From Micromonospora halophytica (GTDB taxonomy: Bacteria; Actinomycetota; Actinomycetes; Mycobacteriales; Micromonosporaceae), in contig NZ_FMDN01000003.1 of assembly GCF_900090245.1 (NCBI RefSeq), positions 372,001 to 436,000 of the forward strand: a stretch of DNA of 64,000 nucleotides, written 5' to 3'. Each line of letters opens with the position of its first letter. Positions within the stretch are counted from its first letter, which is position 1. The position numbers were made by a program, and so were the translations under genes. Below the pieces are notes generated by a model. The model was given only the letters and a program-made list of their open reading frames with translations, did not search any database and was not told where the DNA came from. Shown piece after piece: positions 44,138-53,721 of the stretch.

Positions 44138-44150
44138 CTGAAAGTTTCGG
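44138..44150 (+). promoter_or_regulatory. LacI-type operator of the sugar ABC transporter operon
   Basis: CTGAAAGTTTCGG contains the dyad GAAA-G-TTTC. It matches the GH43 site in length and in outer C/G bases. It lies about 27 bp after the predicted transcription start, where a bound repressor would block elongation. Confidence 0.6.
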
Positions 44151-44221
44151 AGTTCGACGTTGGGTGTCCCGCCGAGCTGATCGGCACCCGAGCACCTCGT
44201 GATTTCTGGAAGGGACGGATC

Positions 44222-45514
44222 ATGACCGCGCACCTCTCCCGCAGAACGCTGCTCGGCCTCGTCGGCGCCGGTGCCGGCGCCTACCTGCTGAGCGCCTGCA
44301 GCGACGACGAGTCCGGCGACCCGGACGGCCCGCAGACCATCAACTGGTGGCACATTCAAAACACCGAGCCGATGCTGCCGGTGTGGGCGGCGATGGCCCA
44401 GGAGTACCAGGGCGCGCACAGCAACGTCACCGTCAAGATCCAGCCGCTGGAGAACGAGGCGTTCAAGGCAAAGCTGACCACCGCCACCCAGGCCGGGGAC
44501 CCGCCCGACCTCTTCCAGTCCTGGGGCGGCGGCGTGCTCCGGCAGCAGGTGGACGCCGGCCTGGTCAAGGACCTCACCGACGACGTGCGGCCGTGGATCG
44601 GTGGCCTGCTGCCCGCCGCCCTGCAACCCTTCACCATCGACGAACGGATCTACGGCGTTCCGTTCGACGTCGGCATGGTCGGCTTCTGGTACAACAAGGA
44701 CCTCTTCGCCCGGGCCGGGATCACCGCGATGCCCACCAGTTGGGCCGGCGTGCTCGACGTGGTCCGCAAGCTCAAGGCCGCCGGGATCGTCCCGATCGCG
44801 CTGGCCGGCAAGGACAAGTGGCCGGGCCACTTCTACTGGGCCTACCTGGCGATGCGCATCGGCGGGCTCGGCGCCCTGCAACAGGCCGCCAAGGACAAGA
44901 ACTTCGACACCCCCGACTTCGTCGCCGCCGGCGAGCGGCTCAAGGAACTGGTCGACCTGCAGCCGTTCCAGAAGGGCTTCCTCGGCGCGGAGTACGGCTC
45001 CCCGGACGGGCAGGCCGCCACCATCGGCAACGGCGGCGCGGCCATGGAACTCATGGGCCAGTGGGCACCGTCGGTGCAGGCGTCCAGTTCCACCAGCAAG
45101 AAGGGCCTCGGCGACAAGCTCGGCTTCTTCCCGTTCCCCGCCGTCGACGGGGGCAAGGGCTCGGCGGCGGAGGTGTTCGGCGGCGGCAACGGCTTCGCCG
45201 TCGGCAAGGACGCCCCCGCGGCGACCGTCGACTTCCTCAAGTCCCTGCTGACCGCCGACAGCCAGCGCCGGGCCGCCAAGACCGGCGCGGTGCTCCCGAC
45301 GGTCAAGGAGGCCGCCCCGGCCATCTCCGACCCGAACAGCAAGATCGTCGCGGAGAACCTGGCCAACGCCACCGGCTTCCAGCTCTACCTGGACCAGGCG
45401 TACCCGCCCGCCGTCGGCCAGCAGGTCAACGACAGCGTGGCCGAACTGATCGCCGGCAACAAGTCGCCGGCACAGGTCGTCAAGGACGTCACCCAGGTGG
45501 CGAAGAGCCAGTAG
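44222..45514 (+). CDS. Sugar ABC transporter substrate-binding lipoprotein
   Basis: A 430-residue family 1 solute-binding protein. The N-terminus has a twin-arginine pattern (LSRRTLLGL) and a lipobox ending at Cys26 (LLSAC), suggesting Tat export and lipidation. Markers include INWWHIQNTEPM, AKLTTATQAGDPPDLFQSWG and YGVPFDVGMVGFWYNKDLF. Likely substrate is a xylo- or arabino-oligosaccharide, inferred from the divergent GH43 gene and shared operator. GGAAGGGACGG precedes the ATG. First gene of a four-gene operon. Confidence 0.92.
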   Translation: MTAHLSRRTLLGLVGAGAGAYLLSACSDDESGDPDGPQTINWWHIQNTEPMLPVWAAMAQEYQGAHSNVTVKIQPLENEAFKAKLTTATQAGDPPDLFQSWGGGVLRQQVDAGLVKDLTDDVRPWIGGLLPAALQPFTIDERIYGVPFDVGMVGFWYNKDLFARAGITAMPTSWAGVLDVVRKLKAAGIVPIALAGKDKWPGHFYWAYLAMRIGGLGALQQAAKDKNFDTPDFVAAGERLKELVDLQPFQKGFLGAEYGSPDGQAATIGNGGAAMELMGQWAPSVQASSSTSKKGLGDKLGFFPFPAVDGGKGSAAEVFGGGNGFAVGKDAPAATVDFLKSLLTADSQRRAAKTGAVLPTVKEAAPAISDPNSKIVAENLANATGFQLYLDQAYPPAVGQQVNDSVAELIAGNKSPAQVVKDVTQVAKSQ

Positions 45515-45569
45515 CCGTGGCGACCCCGTGCCGGTCCGCAGCCGGCGGCGAGACCCGAGTGGAGCAGGC

Positions 45570-46568
45570 ATGACCAGTTCATCGGCCGTGTCGGGCGCGT
45601 TGCGCGGTGGCCCGGCGACCGACCCGCCGGCACCGGGGCCGGGCACCGCGCGTCGGCGCGACCGACGGCCCCGGCCGGGCCGCCGCGGCACCCTCGCGGC
45701 CTTCCTGACCCCGTCCCTGGTGCTGTTCCTGCTGCTGGTCGTCGCCCCGATCGCGGTGGCCAGCTACGCGAGCCTGTACAAGTGGAACGGCTTCGGCCTG
45801 CCGGAGAACTTCGTCGGGCTGGACAACTACACCCGCGCCTTCGCCGACCCGACCTTCCGGGGCGACCTGTGGCGCGGGCTCGTGCTGATCGTGCTGTCCC
45901 TGGTGGTCCAGCTGCCGATCGCGCTGGCGCTGGCCATGCTGCTCAACCAGCCGCTGAAGGGCCGCAGCGTCTACCGGCTGATCTTCTTCGCCCCGTACGT
46001 GCTCTCCGAGGTCACCACGGCCGTCCTGTTCACCCTGGTGTTCTCGCCCAACCGAGGGCTGGGCGACACGATCTCGCGGTGGCTGGGGGCCGACGCCGGC
46101 GCGGTCTTCGGTGACCCGGACACCGTGCTGTTCGCCGTCTTCCTGGTGGTGTCCTGGAAGTACTTCGGCCTCTACATGATCCTCTTCCTGGCCGCCCGGC
46201 AGAGCATCCCCAAGGAGCTGTCCGAGGCCGCCGTCACCGACGGCGCCAGCGCCTGGCAGGCCTTCCGCCACGTCACCCTGCCCCTGCTCGGGCCGACGAT
46301 CCGGATCAGCGTGTTCCTGTCGGTGATCGGCACCATCCAACTGTTCGACATGGTCTGGGTGCTCACCGGTGGCGGCCCGATCCACGCCTCGGAAACCATG
46401 GCCGTGACGATGTACCAGTACGGCTTCCGCCGCTTCGAGGTCGGCTACGCCAGCGCGATCAGCATCGTCATGTTCGTCCTGAGCCTCGTCTTCGCCCTCT
46501 TCTACCAGCGCGTCGTCATGCGCCGCGACACCGAGGGCGCGCTCACCAACCAAGGAGACCAGCGATGA
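45570..46568 (+). CDS. Sugar ABC transporter permease 1
   Basis: A 332-residue MalF-type permease. After a Pro/Arg-rich N-terminus (residues 1-40) there are six membrane helices. The EAA loop is SIPKELSEAAVTDGASAWQA followed by FRHVTLPLL. ATG with GGAGCAGG upstream; it overlaps the next permease by 4 bp. No ATPase gene is present, so a shared MsiK-like ATPase encoded elsewhere is expected, as usual in actinobacteria. Confidence 0.93.
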   Translation: MTSSSAVSGALRGGPATDPPAPGPGTARRRDRRPRPGRRGTLAAFLTPSLVLFLLLVVAPIAVASYASLYKWNGFGLPENFVGLDNYTRAFADPTFRGDLWRGLVLIVLSLVVQLPIALALAMLLNQPLKGRSVYRLIFFAPYVLSEVTTAVLFTLVFSPNRGLGDTISRWLGADAGAVFGDPDTVLFAVFLVVSWKYFGLYMILFLAARQSIPKELSEAAVTDGASAWQAFRHVTLPLLGPTIRISVFLSVIGTIQLFDMVWVLTGGGPIHASETMAVTMYQYGFRRFEVGYASAISIVMFVLSLVFALFYQRVVMRRDTEGALTNQGDQR

Positions 46569-47404
46569 CCGGCACGGCGAACCCGGCCCTGCGGACCCGC
46601 CGCCTCGTGCTGCACCTCGTCTGCATCGCCGTCGGCGCGCTCATCGTCGTACCGGTCTGGTTCGGGGTGCTCGGCGGATTCAAGGACAACGGGCAGCTCT
46701 CCACCAACCCCCTCGGCTGGCCGGACCCCTGGGTGCCCGGCAACTACACCGGCATCCTCGGCTCCGAGGTGTTCTGGCGGCAGCTCGGCAACAGCGTCCT
46801 GATCGCCGTCAGCAGCACGCTCATCATGGTCGGCGCGGCGGCGATGGCGGCGTTCGTCTTCGCGCGCTTCGCCTTCCGGGGCCGGGAACTGCTGTTCACC
46901 CTGTTCGCGATCGGACTGATGTTTCCGTTCGCGGTGGCCATCCTGCCGTTGTTCGTCCTGCTACGCGGCATGGGGCTGCTGGACAACCCGCTCGGGGTGA
47001 TCCTGCCCCAGGCCGCCTTCGGACTGCCGATCACCATCGTCATCCTGCGCCAGTTCTTCCGCACCATCCCCGGCGAGGTCGAGGAGGCCGCGACCCTCGA
47101 CGGGTGCAGCCCGTTCGGGTTCTTCTGGCGCATCCTGCTGCCGATGGCCCGGCCGGCCCTGGCCACCGTCTCGGTGCTCGCCCTGGTCAGCAGCTGGAAC
47201 AACTTCATGCTCCCGCTGGTGGTGTTCACCGACCAGAGCTGGTGGACCCTGCCCGTCGGGGTGCAGGCGTTCCAGGGCCAGTACGCCGACGACACCGCCC
47301 GGGTGCTCGCCTTCGTCGTGCTGTCCATGCTCCCGGCCCTCGGCTTCTACGCCGTGGCCGAACGCCAGCTCATCGGCGGTCTGGCCGGCAGCGTCAAGGG
47401 GTGA
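46565..47404 (+). CDS. Sugar ABC transporter permease 2
   Basis: A 279-residue MalG-type permease with six helices and the EAA loop TIPGEVEEAATLDGCSPFGF followed by FWRILLPMARP. The start overlaps the first permease stop (ATGA). It forms the translocation pore with the upstream permease. Confidence 0.94.
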   Translation: MTGTANPALRTRRLVLHLVCIAVGALIVVPVWFGVLGGFKDNGQLSTNPLGWPDPWVPGNYTGILGSEVFWRQLGNSVLIAVSSTLIMVGAAAMAAFVFARFAFRGRELLFTLFAIGLMFPFAVAILPLFVLLRGMGLLDNPLGVILPQAAFGLPITIVILRQFFRTIPGEVEEAATLDGCSPFGFFWRILLPMARPALATVSVLALVSSWNNFMLPLVVFTDQSWWTLPVGVQAFQGQYADDTARVLAFVVLSMLPALGFYAVAERQLIGGLAGSVKG

Positions 47405-47466
47405 CCGACAAGCCCTGCGGTAGCCTTCTGCGACCGTAGGATCCCGCCACGACGAGAGGGTGGACC

Positions 47467-48489
47467 GTGGACTCCGACAACAGCCGGAACGTCACCATCG
47501 CGATGATCGCGCGCTTGGCCGGCGTCTCCGTGCCCACGGTCTCCCGGGTCCTCAACGGCCGCTCCGACGTCGCCCCCCAGACCCGGGAACGGGTCGAGGA
47601 CCTGCTCTCCCGGCACGGCTACCGCCGCCGCCCGCCGAGCAGGCGTACCAGCTCGGCGCTGATCGACCTGGTCTTCAACGACCTCGACAGCCCCTGGGCG
47701 GTGGAGATCATCCGCGGGGTGGAGGACGTGGCGCACAGCAGCGGCGCCGGCACCGTCGTCTCGGCCATCCACCGGCGTACCTCCTCGGCCAAGCAGTGGC
47801 TCGACAACATGCGTACCCGCTCCACCGAGGGCGTCATCTTCGTGACCTCGATGGTGGAGCCACCCTTGCAGGCCGAGCTGCGCCGGCTCCGCCTCCCCGT
47901 GGTCATCGTCGACCCGGCCGGGGTGGCCCCGCAGGACGCGCCCACCATAGGCGCGACCAACTGGGAGGGCAGCCTGCGCGCCAACCAGTACCTGCTCGGC
48001 CTCGGTCACCGCCGCATCGGCTTCATCGCCGGCCCACCGCAACTGATGTGCAGCCGGGCCCGGATGGACGGCTACCGGGCCGCCCTCGACGCCGCCGGCA
48101 TCGCCATCGACGACACCCTGATCCGCCCCGGCAACTTCTACCACGAGGCCGGCTACACCGCCGGCACCCAACTGCTGGCGCTGCCCGATCCGCCGACTGC
48201 CATCTTCGCCTCCAGCGACCAGATGGCACTCGGCGTCTACGAGGCGGTCCGCAAACGTGGCCTGCGGGTGCCCGACGACATCAGCGTGGTCGGCTTCGAC
48301 GACCTGCCCGAGGTCCGGTGGTGCTCGCCTCCGCTCACCACGATCCGTCAGCCTCTGGCCGAGATGGGCATGCTGGCCGCCCGTACCGTGCTGCGCCTGG
48401 CCCAGGGCGAGAAGATCGAGAGCCCGCGCGTCGAACTCGCCACCGAACTCGTCATCCGCGACAGTGCCGCGCCGCCCCGGACGCGCTGA
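47467..48489 (+). CDS. LacI-family transcriptional repressor
   Basis: A 340-residue regulator. The N-terminal HTH is TIAMIARLAGVSVPTVSRVL with hinge NGRSDVAPQTRERVEDLLSR. The periplasmic-binding-protein-like ligand domain includes GVIFVTSMVEPPLQ, LGLGHRRIGFIAGP and FASSDQMALGVYEA. It is the last gene of the transporter operon, 62 bp after the permease. It most likely binds the GAAA-S-TTTC dyads in the GH43/transporter divergent region, with a sugar inducer. Confidence 0.92.
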   Translation: MDSDNSRNVTIAMIARLAGVSVPTVSRVLNGRSDVAPQTRERVEDLLSRHGYRRRPPSRRTSSALIDLVFNDLDSPWAVEIIRGVEDVAHSSGAGTVVSAIHRRTSSAKQWLDNMRTRSTEGVIFVTSMVEPPLQAELRRLRLPVVIVDPAGVAPQDAPTIGATNWEGSLRANQYLLGLGHRRIGFIAGPPQLMCSRARMDGYRAALDAAGIAIDDTLIRPGNFYHEAGYTAGTQLLALPDPPTAIFASSDQMALGVYEAVRKRGLRVPDDISVVGFDDLPEVRWCSPPLTTIRQPLAEMGMLAARTVLRLAQGEKIESPRVELATELVIRDSAAPPRTR

Positions 48490-48499
48490 CGGCGGGGAA

Positions 48500-48529
48500 C
48501 CGGCCGCTGTGCCGTGCCGCCACGGCCGG
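48500..48529. terminator. Hairpin between lacI-type gene and DUF4173 gene
   Basis: CCGGCCG/CGGCCGG, a 7-bp stem in the convergent gap. An outer pair GCGCTGAC (48483-48490)/GTCAGCGC (48552-48559) flanks it and overlaps both gene ends. Confidence 0.55.
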
Positions 48530-48552
48530 ATGACCGTGACGGCGCGGCGGGG

Positions 48553-50706
48553 TCAGCGCGTGCTGCGCCTCTTGGGCAGGTCGAACTGGTCGGCGGCCTT
48601 GCAGTCCTTCTGGCCGCCGGCCGCGCCCGGCCCGAGCCGGTCGAGTTCGGCCCGGGCCCGGGCCCGGCCCAGGTTCCAGGCGTACCAGGGGTCGGGCTGG
48701 TCGAGGTCGTCGTCGATCCAGCTCAGCGTGCACCGGCGGACCCGGTCGGGGAGCGTGGCCAGCGTCGGGGTGGCGTCGGCGGAGAGCGCCCGCAGGTACC
48801 AGGCGTCGATCTTGCCGGTCTGCTCGTACCGGGCGACGTTGCGGCGGGCGGCGTAGTCCTCCGGGTTGAGCACGGCCAGGCTCAGCAGCATCGCCACCGC
48901 CAGGGCGACGGTGACCCCGGGGATCCACCGCCCCCGCCACCGCACACCGGCCGCGATGATCATCAGGAAGACGGCCCCGAGCAGCAGCTCGAACGCCATC
49001 ACGAAGATCCGCTCCCCGGTGAAGCTGTAGACCTTCTGGTACGTGTACATGCGCGACAGCGCCGAGATCACGATCACCACGCTGAGCGCGCTGAGCAGGC
49101 CGAGCAGCACCCGCAGCAGGGTGCGCTCCACCGGCTTGTCCCGCCGCGCCCACCGGGTGACCCCGCCCAGCACCGCCAGGGTGAGCAGGGTGACGACGAC
49201 GAGCTGCCAGAATCCGCTGCGGGCGTACTCGGCGTAGCTGAGGCCGGCGGTACGCAGGACGTGGCGCTGACCGCCGAAGAGCACGGTGAACTGCACGGCC
49301 ACGAAGCCGCCGAAGAGCGCGGTCAGCGCGGCGATCGCCGGGGCCCACTCCAGGATGCCGAAGCGCCGCTCACCCGGCCTGTCGACGGTGGAGAGGTCCG
49401 GCGGGGCGGCCAGGGTGTAGACGGCGGCGACGGCGATCAGGCCGCCCACCGCGGCCAGGAAGAGCCACCGGAACACGCTGCCGACGTTGATCTCCGGCAC
49501 GATCGCGCCGAGGACCTCGGAGAAGGCCGCGTCGGCGGAGGAGAGCAGGCCGCCGAAGACCAGCAGCACCAGCGCCGTGGCGACCACCGACCAGGCCACC
49601 CGGCGGACCGCCCCGGTGTCCGGTCCGGCGGTGACGTGCCGGCGTACCCAGGGCAGGCCCCTCAGGGCCGCGAACGGGGCGGCGACCAGGCTGAACAGGA
49701 TCGAGCGGAGGAGTCGGCCGCCGACGATCGCCAGCGCCGCGCAGCCGAGCGCGCCGAGCACGCAGAAGGTCACCAGCCACCAGGCGTTGCGGAAGGCGAG
49801 CACCGCGAGCAGCGCGAGTGCCGCCCCCGCCCAGCCTGCCCGGACCAGCCGTTCGGTCCGGGGCAGCGCGGCGGTGCCGCGCCGGACCGCGACGACCACC
49901 GCGACGGTCAGCACGAGCCAGCCCAGGAACCAGCCGATGCCGACCCGGCTCAGCGGCACGAAGGACGCCACGCCCAGCGCCGCGGCACCGACCGCGGCGG
50001 GCACCGCCCATCCGGTGGCGGGCTCCGGGCCGGGCCAGCGCGTCTGCAGGAACGACGGCGGCGGGTCCGCTCGGGGCGCCCAGGACACCGGCGGGCCGCC
50101 GTACTGCGGCATCGGCCGTGCCCCGGGAGGCGGCGGCACGGCGAGCGGCCCGGGGCGTGGGTCGGACGGCACCGGCAGCGCGGGGCCCGCGACGGCGACG
50201 GCCGGCCCGGTCGCGGCCGGCGCGGCCTCCGTGCGGGGGGCGGGGACAGCGCCCGTGGCCGGGCCGCCGGCCGGTGGCGTGGGGGCGGCGGTCGAGGGTT
50301 CCGCGGGCGTGGGGGCGCTGGTCACCTGGGTCGGGATCACCGGGCCGGGAGACGCCGCCGGGTCCGGGCCCGGCGCGCTGCCGGACGCGGCCGAGGTCGC
50401 GGGTGCGGCGTCCGCCGGTGCGGCGGCGGGCTCGCCGGTGGTCGCCGGCGTCATAGGGCTCTCCGGCGCCGCCGCCGGCACCAGAGGCACGAACACCGCG
50501 TACCCGCGGGTGCCCGGTGGCACGGTGACCGGGATGGCCCAGGCGGGCTGGCCCTGCTGGCCCGGCCACACCACGCTCGGCGGCGCGCCGTCGGCGGTCG
50601 GCATGACCAGCAGGTACGGCGTCCCGTCGGCGGGCAGTGGGCTGCCGGCGTCCCCGGCGGGCGCGGTGGCCCCGGGGGAGTCTGGCGTCGGTGGCGGCTC
50701 GGACAC
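48553..50706 (-). CDS. DUF4173 (DUF4153-like) polytopic membrane protein
   Basis: A 717-residue protein. A long disordered Pro/Ala-rich N-terminus (about residues 1-215) is followed by about 12 membrane helices. The conserved family segment includes FGGLLSSADAAFSEVLGAIV, GFWQLVVVTLLTLAVLGGVT and TYQKVYSFTGERIFV. The C-terminal part with SADATPTLATLPDRVRRC is extracytoplasmic. Function unknown. GTG 50706 is chosen because GAGGAG lies 6 nt upstream; an in-frame ATG at 50724 would place that site inside the gene. Confidence 0.82.
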   Translation of the reverse strand: MSEPPPTPDSPGATAPAGDAGSPLPADGTPYLLVMPTADGAPPSVVWPGQQGQPAWAIPVTVPPGTRGYAVFVPLVPAAAPESPMTPATTGEPAAAPADAAPATSAASGSAPGPDPAASPGPVIPTQVTSAPTPAEPSTAAPTPPAGGPATGAVPAPRTEAAPAATGPAVAVAGPALPVPSDPRPGPLAVPPPPGARPMPQYGGPPVSWAPRADPPPSFLQTRWPGPEPATGWAVPAAVGAAALGVASFVPLSRVGIGWFLGWLVLTVAVVVAVRRGTAALPRTERLVRAGWAGAALALLAVLAFRNAWWLVTFCVLGALGCAALAIVGGRLLRSILFSLVAAPFAALRGLPWVRRHVTAGPDTGAVRRVAWSVVATALVLLVFGGLLSSADAAFSEVLGAIVPEINVGSVFRWLFLAAVGGLIAVAAVYTLAAPPDLSTVDRPGERRFGILEWAPAIAALTALFGGFVAVQFTVLFGGQRHVLRTAGLSYAEYARSGFWQLVVVTLLTLAVLGGVTRWARRDKPVERTLLRVLLGLLSALSVVIVISALSRMYTYQKVYSFTGERIFVMAFELLLGAVFLMIIAAGVRWRGRWIPGVTVALAVAMLLSLAVLNPEDYAARRNVARYEQTGKIDAWYLRALSADATPTLATLPDRVRRCTLSWIDDDLDQPDPWYAWNLGRARARAELDRLGPGAAGGQKDCKAADQFDLPKRRSTR

Positions 50707-50805
50707 GGCACGCTCCTCGATCATGGAGTGGTGCGGTCACTGTAGAGCCGTGCAGGTGCCGCCCGCCGTCCCGTGACCCGGCGTGCCGCAGGCCGGTACG
50801 GCCGG

Positions 50806-51807
50806 TCAGCAGACCCGGGCCGGGCCGGTCACCCCGTCCGGGCCGTCACGCTCGACGGCGGTGAGGTTGGCGATCGTGGTGGCGGCGATGTTGTGCAGCG
50901 CCTCCTCGGTGAAGAACGCCTGGTGGCCGGTGATCAGCACGTTCGGGAAGGTGCTGAGCCGGGAGAAGTCGTCGTCGCGCAGCATCTGGTCGGAGAGGTC
51001 CTCGAAGAAGAGGTCGGTCTCCTCCTCGTACACGTCCAGGCCGAGGTGGCCGATCCGGCCGTTCTTCAGCCCCTTGATGACCGCCCGGGTGTCGACCAGC
51101 GCGCCCCGGCTGGTGTTGATCAGCATCACCCCGGGACGCATCTGCCGGATCCGCTCCTCATCGATGAGGTGGTGGGTCTCCGGGGTGAGCGGGCAGTGCA
51201 GGGTCACCACGTGCGACTGGGCCAGTAGCGTCTCCAGCGGCACGTACTCCACCCCGGCGGCGAGCGCGTCGGCGTTGGGGTAGGGGTCGCTGGCCAGCAC
51301 CCGGCAGCCGAAGCCGGTCATGATCCGGGCCACGCAGACCCCGATCTTGCCGGTGCCGACCACGCCGACGGTCCTGCCGTGCAGGTCGAAGCCGAGCAGC
51401 CCGGTCAGGGCGAAGTTGTGTTCGCGTACCCGGTTGTGCGCGCGGTGGATCTTGCGGTTGAGGGCGAGCATCAGGCCCACGCTGTGCTCGGCGACCGCGT
51501 ACGGCGAGTATTCCGGCACCCGGACCACGATGAGGCCGAGCTTCGCCGCGTTGGCCACGTCGACGTGGTTGTAACCCGCCGACCGCAGTGCCACCACCCG
51601 CACCCCGGCCCCGGCGAGCTGCTCCAGCACGGGCGCGCCCAGGTCGTCGTTGACGAACGCGCAGACCGCGTCCGCGCCGCGCGCCAGGGTCGCCGTCTCC
51701 ACCGACAGGCGGGGCTCCAGCAGGGCCAGTTCGTGTCGCCCGTCGGCGTTCGCCGCGGTGAGGAAGTCCCGGTCGTACGGCTTGGTGCTGAAGACGGCCA
51801 CTCGCAT
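50806..51807 (-). CDS. D-lactate dehydrogenase-like 2-hydroxyacid dehydrogenase
   Basis: A 333-residue NAD-dependent enzyme. It has the [20 protein letters not shown] dinucleotide fold, the substrate Arg in [22 protein letters not shown], and catalytic Glu/His positions in LGLDVYEEE and [12 protein letters not shown]. The pattern fits the fermentative LdhA-type D-lactate dehydrogenases. ATG 51807 is 7 nt after a TAACGT -10 box (51820-51815), indicating a leaderless mRNA. Confidence 0.9.
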   Translation of the reverse strand: MRVAVFSTKPYDRDFLTAANADGRHELALLEPRLSVETATLARGADAVCAFVNDDLGAPVLEQLAGAGVRVVALRSAGYNHVDVANAAKLGLIVVRVPEYSPYAVAEHSVGLMLALNRKIHRAHNRVREHNFALTGLLGFDLHGRTVGVVGTGKIGVCVARIMTGFGCRVLASDPYPNADALAAGVEYVPLETLLAQSHVVTLHCPLTPETHHLIDEERIRQMRPGVMLINTSRGALVDTRAVIKGLKNGRIGHLGLDVYEEETDLFFEDLSDQMLRDDDFSRLSTFPNVLITGHQAFFTEEALHNIAATTIANLTAVERDGPDGVTGPARVC

Positions 51808-51814
51808 GGTGATC

Positions 51815-51820
51815 ACGTTA
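51815..51820 (-). promoter_or_regulatory. -10 box for the dehydrogenase gene (TAACGT)
   Basis: TAACGT on the minus strand ends 7 nt before ATG 51807. No Shine-Dalgarno is present. Confidence 0.5.
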
Positions 51821-51937
51821 GGCGGCCCGGGACCGGAGTGCGGAGCGGCTCCCAGCAGCCGGGCGCGGATCGCCGGTTTCCGGCCCGTCGAACCTTTGCC
51901 GCCCGTCGCCCGTACCAGTAGGTGGGAGGTCCGCCTG

Positions 51938-52867
51938 ATGACCGTACGCCGAGTGCTCGTCGCCGTCGCGGCCGTCGCCGCGACCGTCCTGCCGACCGCG
52001 ACGCCCGCGGCGGCGCACGGTGCGCCCACCAACCCGATGAGCCGCTCCGCGGCCTGCGGTCCCGAGGGTCCGCACGCCTCGATTCCGGCCTGCCGGGCGG
52101 CTGTCCGGGCCGGCGCCGCCCTGCGGGAGTGGGACAACGTCCGGGTCTTCGGCGTCGCCGGCCGGGACCGGGAGAAGATCCCCGACGGTGAGCTGTGCAG
52201 CGGTGGCCTCTCCGCGTACCAGGGGCTGGACCTGCCTCGCGCCGACTGGCCGGCGACCCGGCTGACCGCGGGCGCGACGTTCACCTTCCGCTATCGGGGC
52301 ACCATTCCGCACAGGGGCACGTTCCGGCTCTACGCCACCCTCCCCGGGTACGACCCGCAACGGCGACTGACCTGGGACGACCTCTCGCCGCGCCCGTTCC
52401 TGACGATCACCGACCCGCCGCTGCGCAGCGGGTCGTACCAGATGCGGGGGCAGCTGCCGGCCGGGCTGACCGGACGACATCTGATCTACACGGTGTGGCA
52501 GAACTCGGACAGCCCGGACACCTACTACTCCTGCTCCGACGTGGAGTTCCGGGCGGCGGCCGAGGTGCCCCCGGCCGCCCGCGCCAGCGACCCACCGGCC
52601 GCCGAGGCCGCCACCCCGAAGCCCTCCGTGGCGTCCGACGCCACCGCGGTACCTGCCTTCACGGCGGCGCGGGACCCGGGCGTACCGGTCGCGTCGGTGA
52701 CCGAGCTCGGCGGTGACGACCTCCGGTTGGTGATCGGTGGCGTAGCGGTCACCGCAGTCCTGGTCGCCGTGCTGGCCGCGATGCGGTTGCGCCGGCCCGT
52801 TCCCGTTCCGCCGGGCCGCCCCTGCGAGGTGCGCAACCACCGCGCCGGCCGCCGCCGCACCTGGTGA
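51938..52867 (+). CDS. AA10 lytic polysaccharide monooxygenase with C-terminal membrane anchor
   Basis: A 309-residue protein. The signal peptide ends PAAA, so the mature enzyme starts at His27 ([10 protein letters not shown]), the copper-binding N-terminal His of AA10 LPMOs. The second brace His is His125 in [21 protein letters not shown] near residue 200 provides the axial aromatic position. After the catalytic domain comes a Pro/Ala-rich linker (about 210-265) and a membrane helix ([21 protein letters not shown]) with a basic cytoplasmic tail. LPMOs oxidatively cleave cellulose or chitin. A membrane-tethered form is uncommon. GGGAGGT precedes the ATG. Confidence 0.88.
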   Translation: MTVRRVLVAVAAVAATVLPTATPAAAHGAPTNPMSRSAACGPEGPHASIPACRAAVRAGAALREWDNVRVFGVAGRDREKIPDGELCSGGLSAYQGLDLPRADWPATRLTAGATFTFRYRGTIPHRGTFRLYATLPGYDPQRRLTWDDLSPRPFLTITDPPLRSGSYQMRGQLPAGLTGRHLIYTVWQNSDSPDTYYSCSDVEFRAAAEVPPAARASDPPAAEAATPKPSVASDATAVPAFTAARDPGVPVASVTELGGDDLRLVIGGVAVTAVLVAVLAAMRLRRPVPVPPGRPCEVRNHRAGRRRTW

Positions 52868-53216
52868 CGCCGGGGGCGTCCCGGCTCACCCCGTCGGGCC
52901 TCGACGCCCGTGACGGCGGGTGACCGGCGGCGCGGTGGCTGCGCAACGGCGGCGCGGTGTGGTGGCGGCCGGTGCGACGGGCGCAACGGCTGTCGGGATC
53001 ACGGCGGCCGGCGCGACGGGCCACAACGACGGGCATCGACGTCGGCGTACGTGGTCGTCAGCTTGTCCACCGCCCAGGAGGCCGGCGGGTGCACGGACCG
53101 CCGGGGCAGGCGGGCGCGCGGTCGCAGGCGGCGGGCCCGGTCGCGATGGTGGTCATGCCGTCACCCCCAGCGCAGGCGGTGGGCCCGGTCGCCGGGCGGG
53201 CGCGGAGCGAGCGGCG

Positions 53217-53542
53217 TCGTCGGCGGTGCTGGCGGGACCGGCAGGGTGTCGGTGGGACGCTACGGACCTGATCGCATGGATGGATCAGCGCGGCGGGTCG
53301 ATGGATCGGGCACTCTCACCTGGCCGGCGGCCCGCCGGCACCCGGCCGCACCGGCATCGGCTTGGTCGGCGTCGGGTAGACCAGCTTCCGGAACGCCAGA
53401 TGTCGGCCACAGGGCGCTGGTCCCGATCACTGACATGCCGGTGCGCGCACGCCGGGCCGATGGCGAGGCGCTGATCCACCCATGCGATCAGGTCTGTAGC
53501 GTCCCACCGACACCCCACCGGTCCCGCCTGGAGCGCCGACGA
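53217..53542. repeat. Inverted repeat with 75-nt arms
   Basis: Arms 53217-53291 and 53468-53542 are inverted copies with 68 of 75 positions identical, separated by 176 nt. The longest shared block contains GGGTGTCGGTGGGACGCTAC. In one frame each arm reads GCRWDATDLIAW-DQR. A smaller inverted pair (CGCACCGGCAT 53347-53357, ATGCCGGTGCG 53435-53445) lies inside. It looks like a duplicated fragment or a miniature palindromic element. Confidence 0.75.
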
Positions 53543-53568
53543 CACCGTCAAGGAGTCGGTCCCGCCGT

Positions 53569-53627
53569 CCGCCCGATCGCCGCCCGATCGCCGCCCGATC
53601 GCCGTCCGCCCGATCGCCGCCCGATCG
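53569..53627 (+). repeat. 11-bp tandem repeat (CCGCCCGATCG x5)
   Basis: Five identical units start at 53569, 53580, 53591, 53606 and 53617. A 4-bp insertion (CCGT) separates the third and fourth. Confidence 0.85.
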
Positions 53628-53721
53628 ATTCCGGTACGCCGGCGGCTCCTGTCACGTCGACGGTGTCGGCCACGCCGTGCCTGCGACCCCGCCGCCGCCC
53701 CACTGTTCGCGTTCCCGCGCG

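Noticed and set aside
42347..48489. A large polysaccharide-degradation cluster
   Set aside because: Only one glycoside hydrolase (intracellular GH43) accompanies the importer and repressor. The LPMO lies beyond unrelated genes on a separate transcript.
52920..53474. A 184-codon open frame between the LPMO and the aldo/keto reductase
   Set aside because: The sequence is Arg/Ala/Gly low complexity, has no Shine-Dalgarno, and crosses one arm of the inverted repeat.
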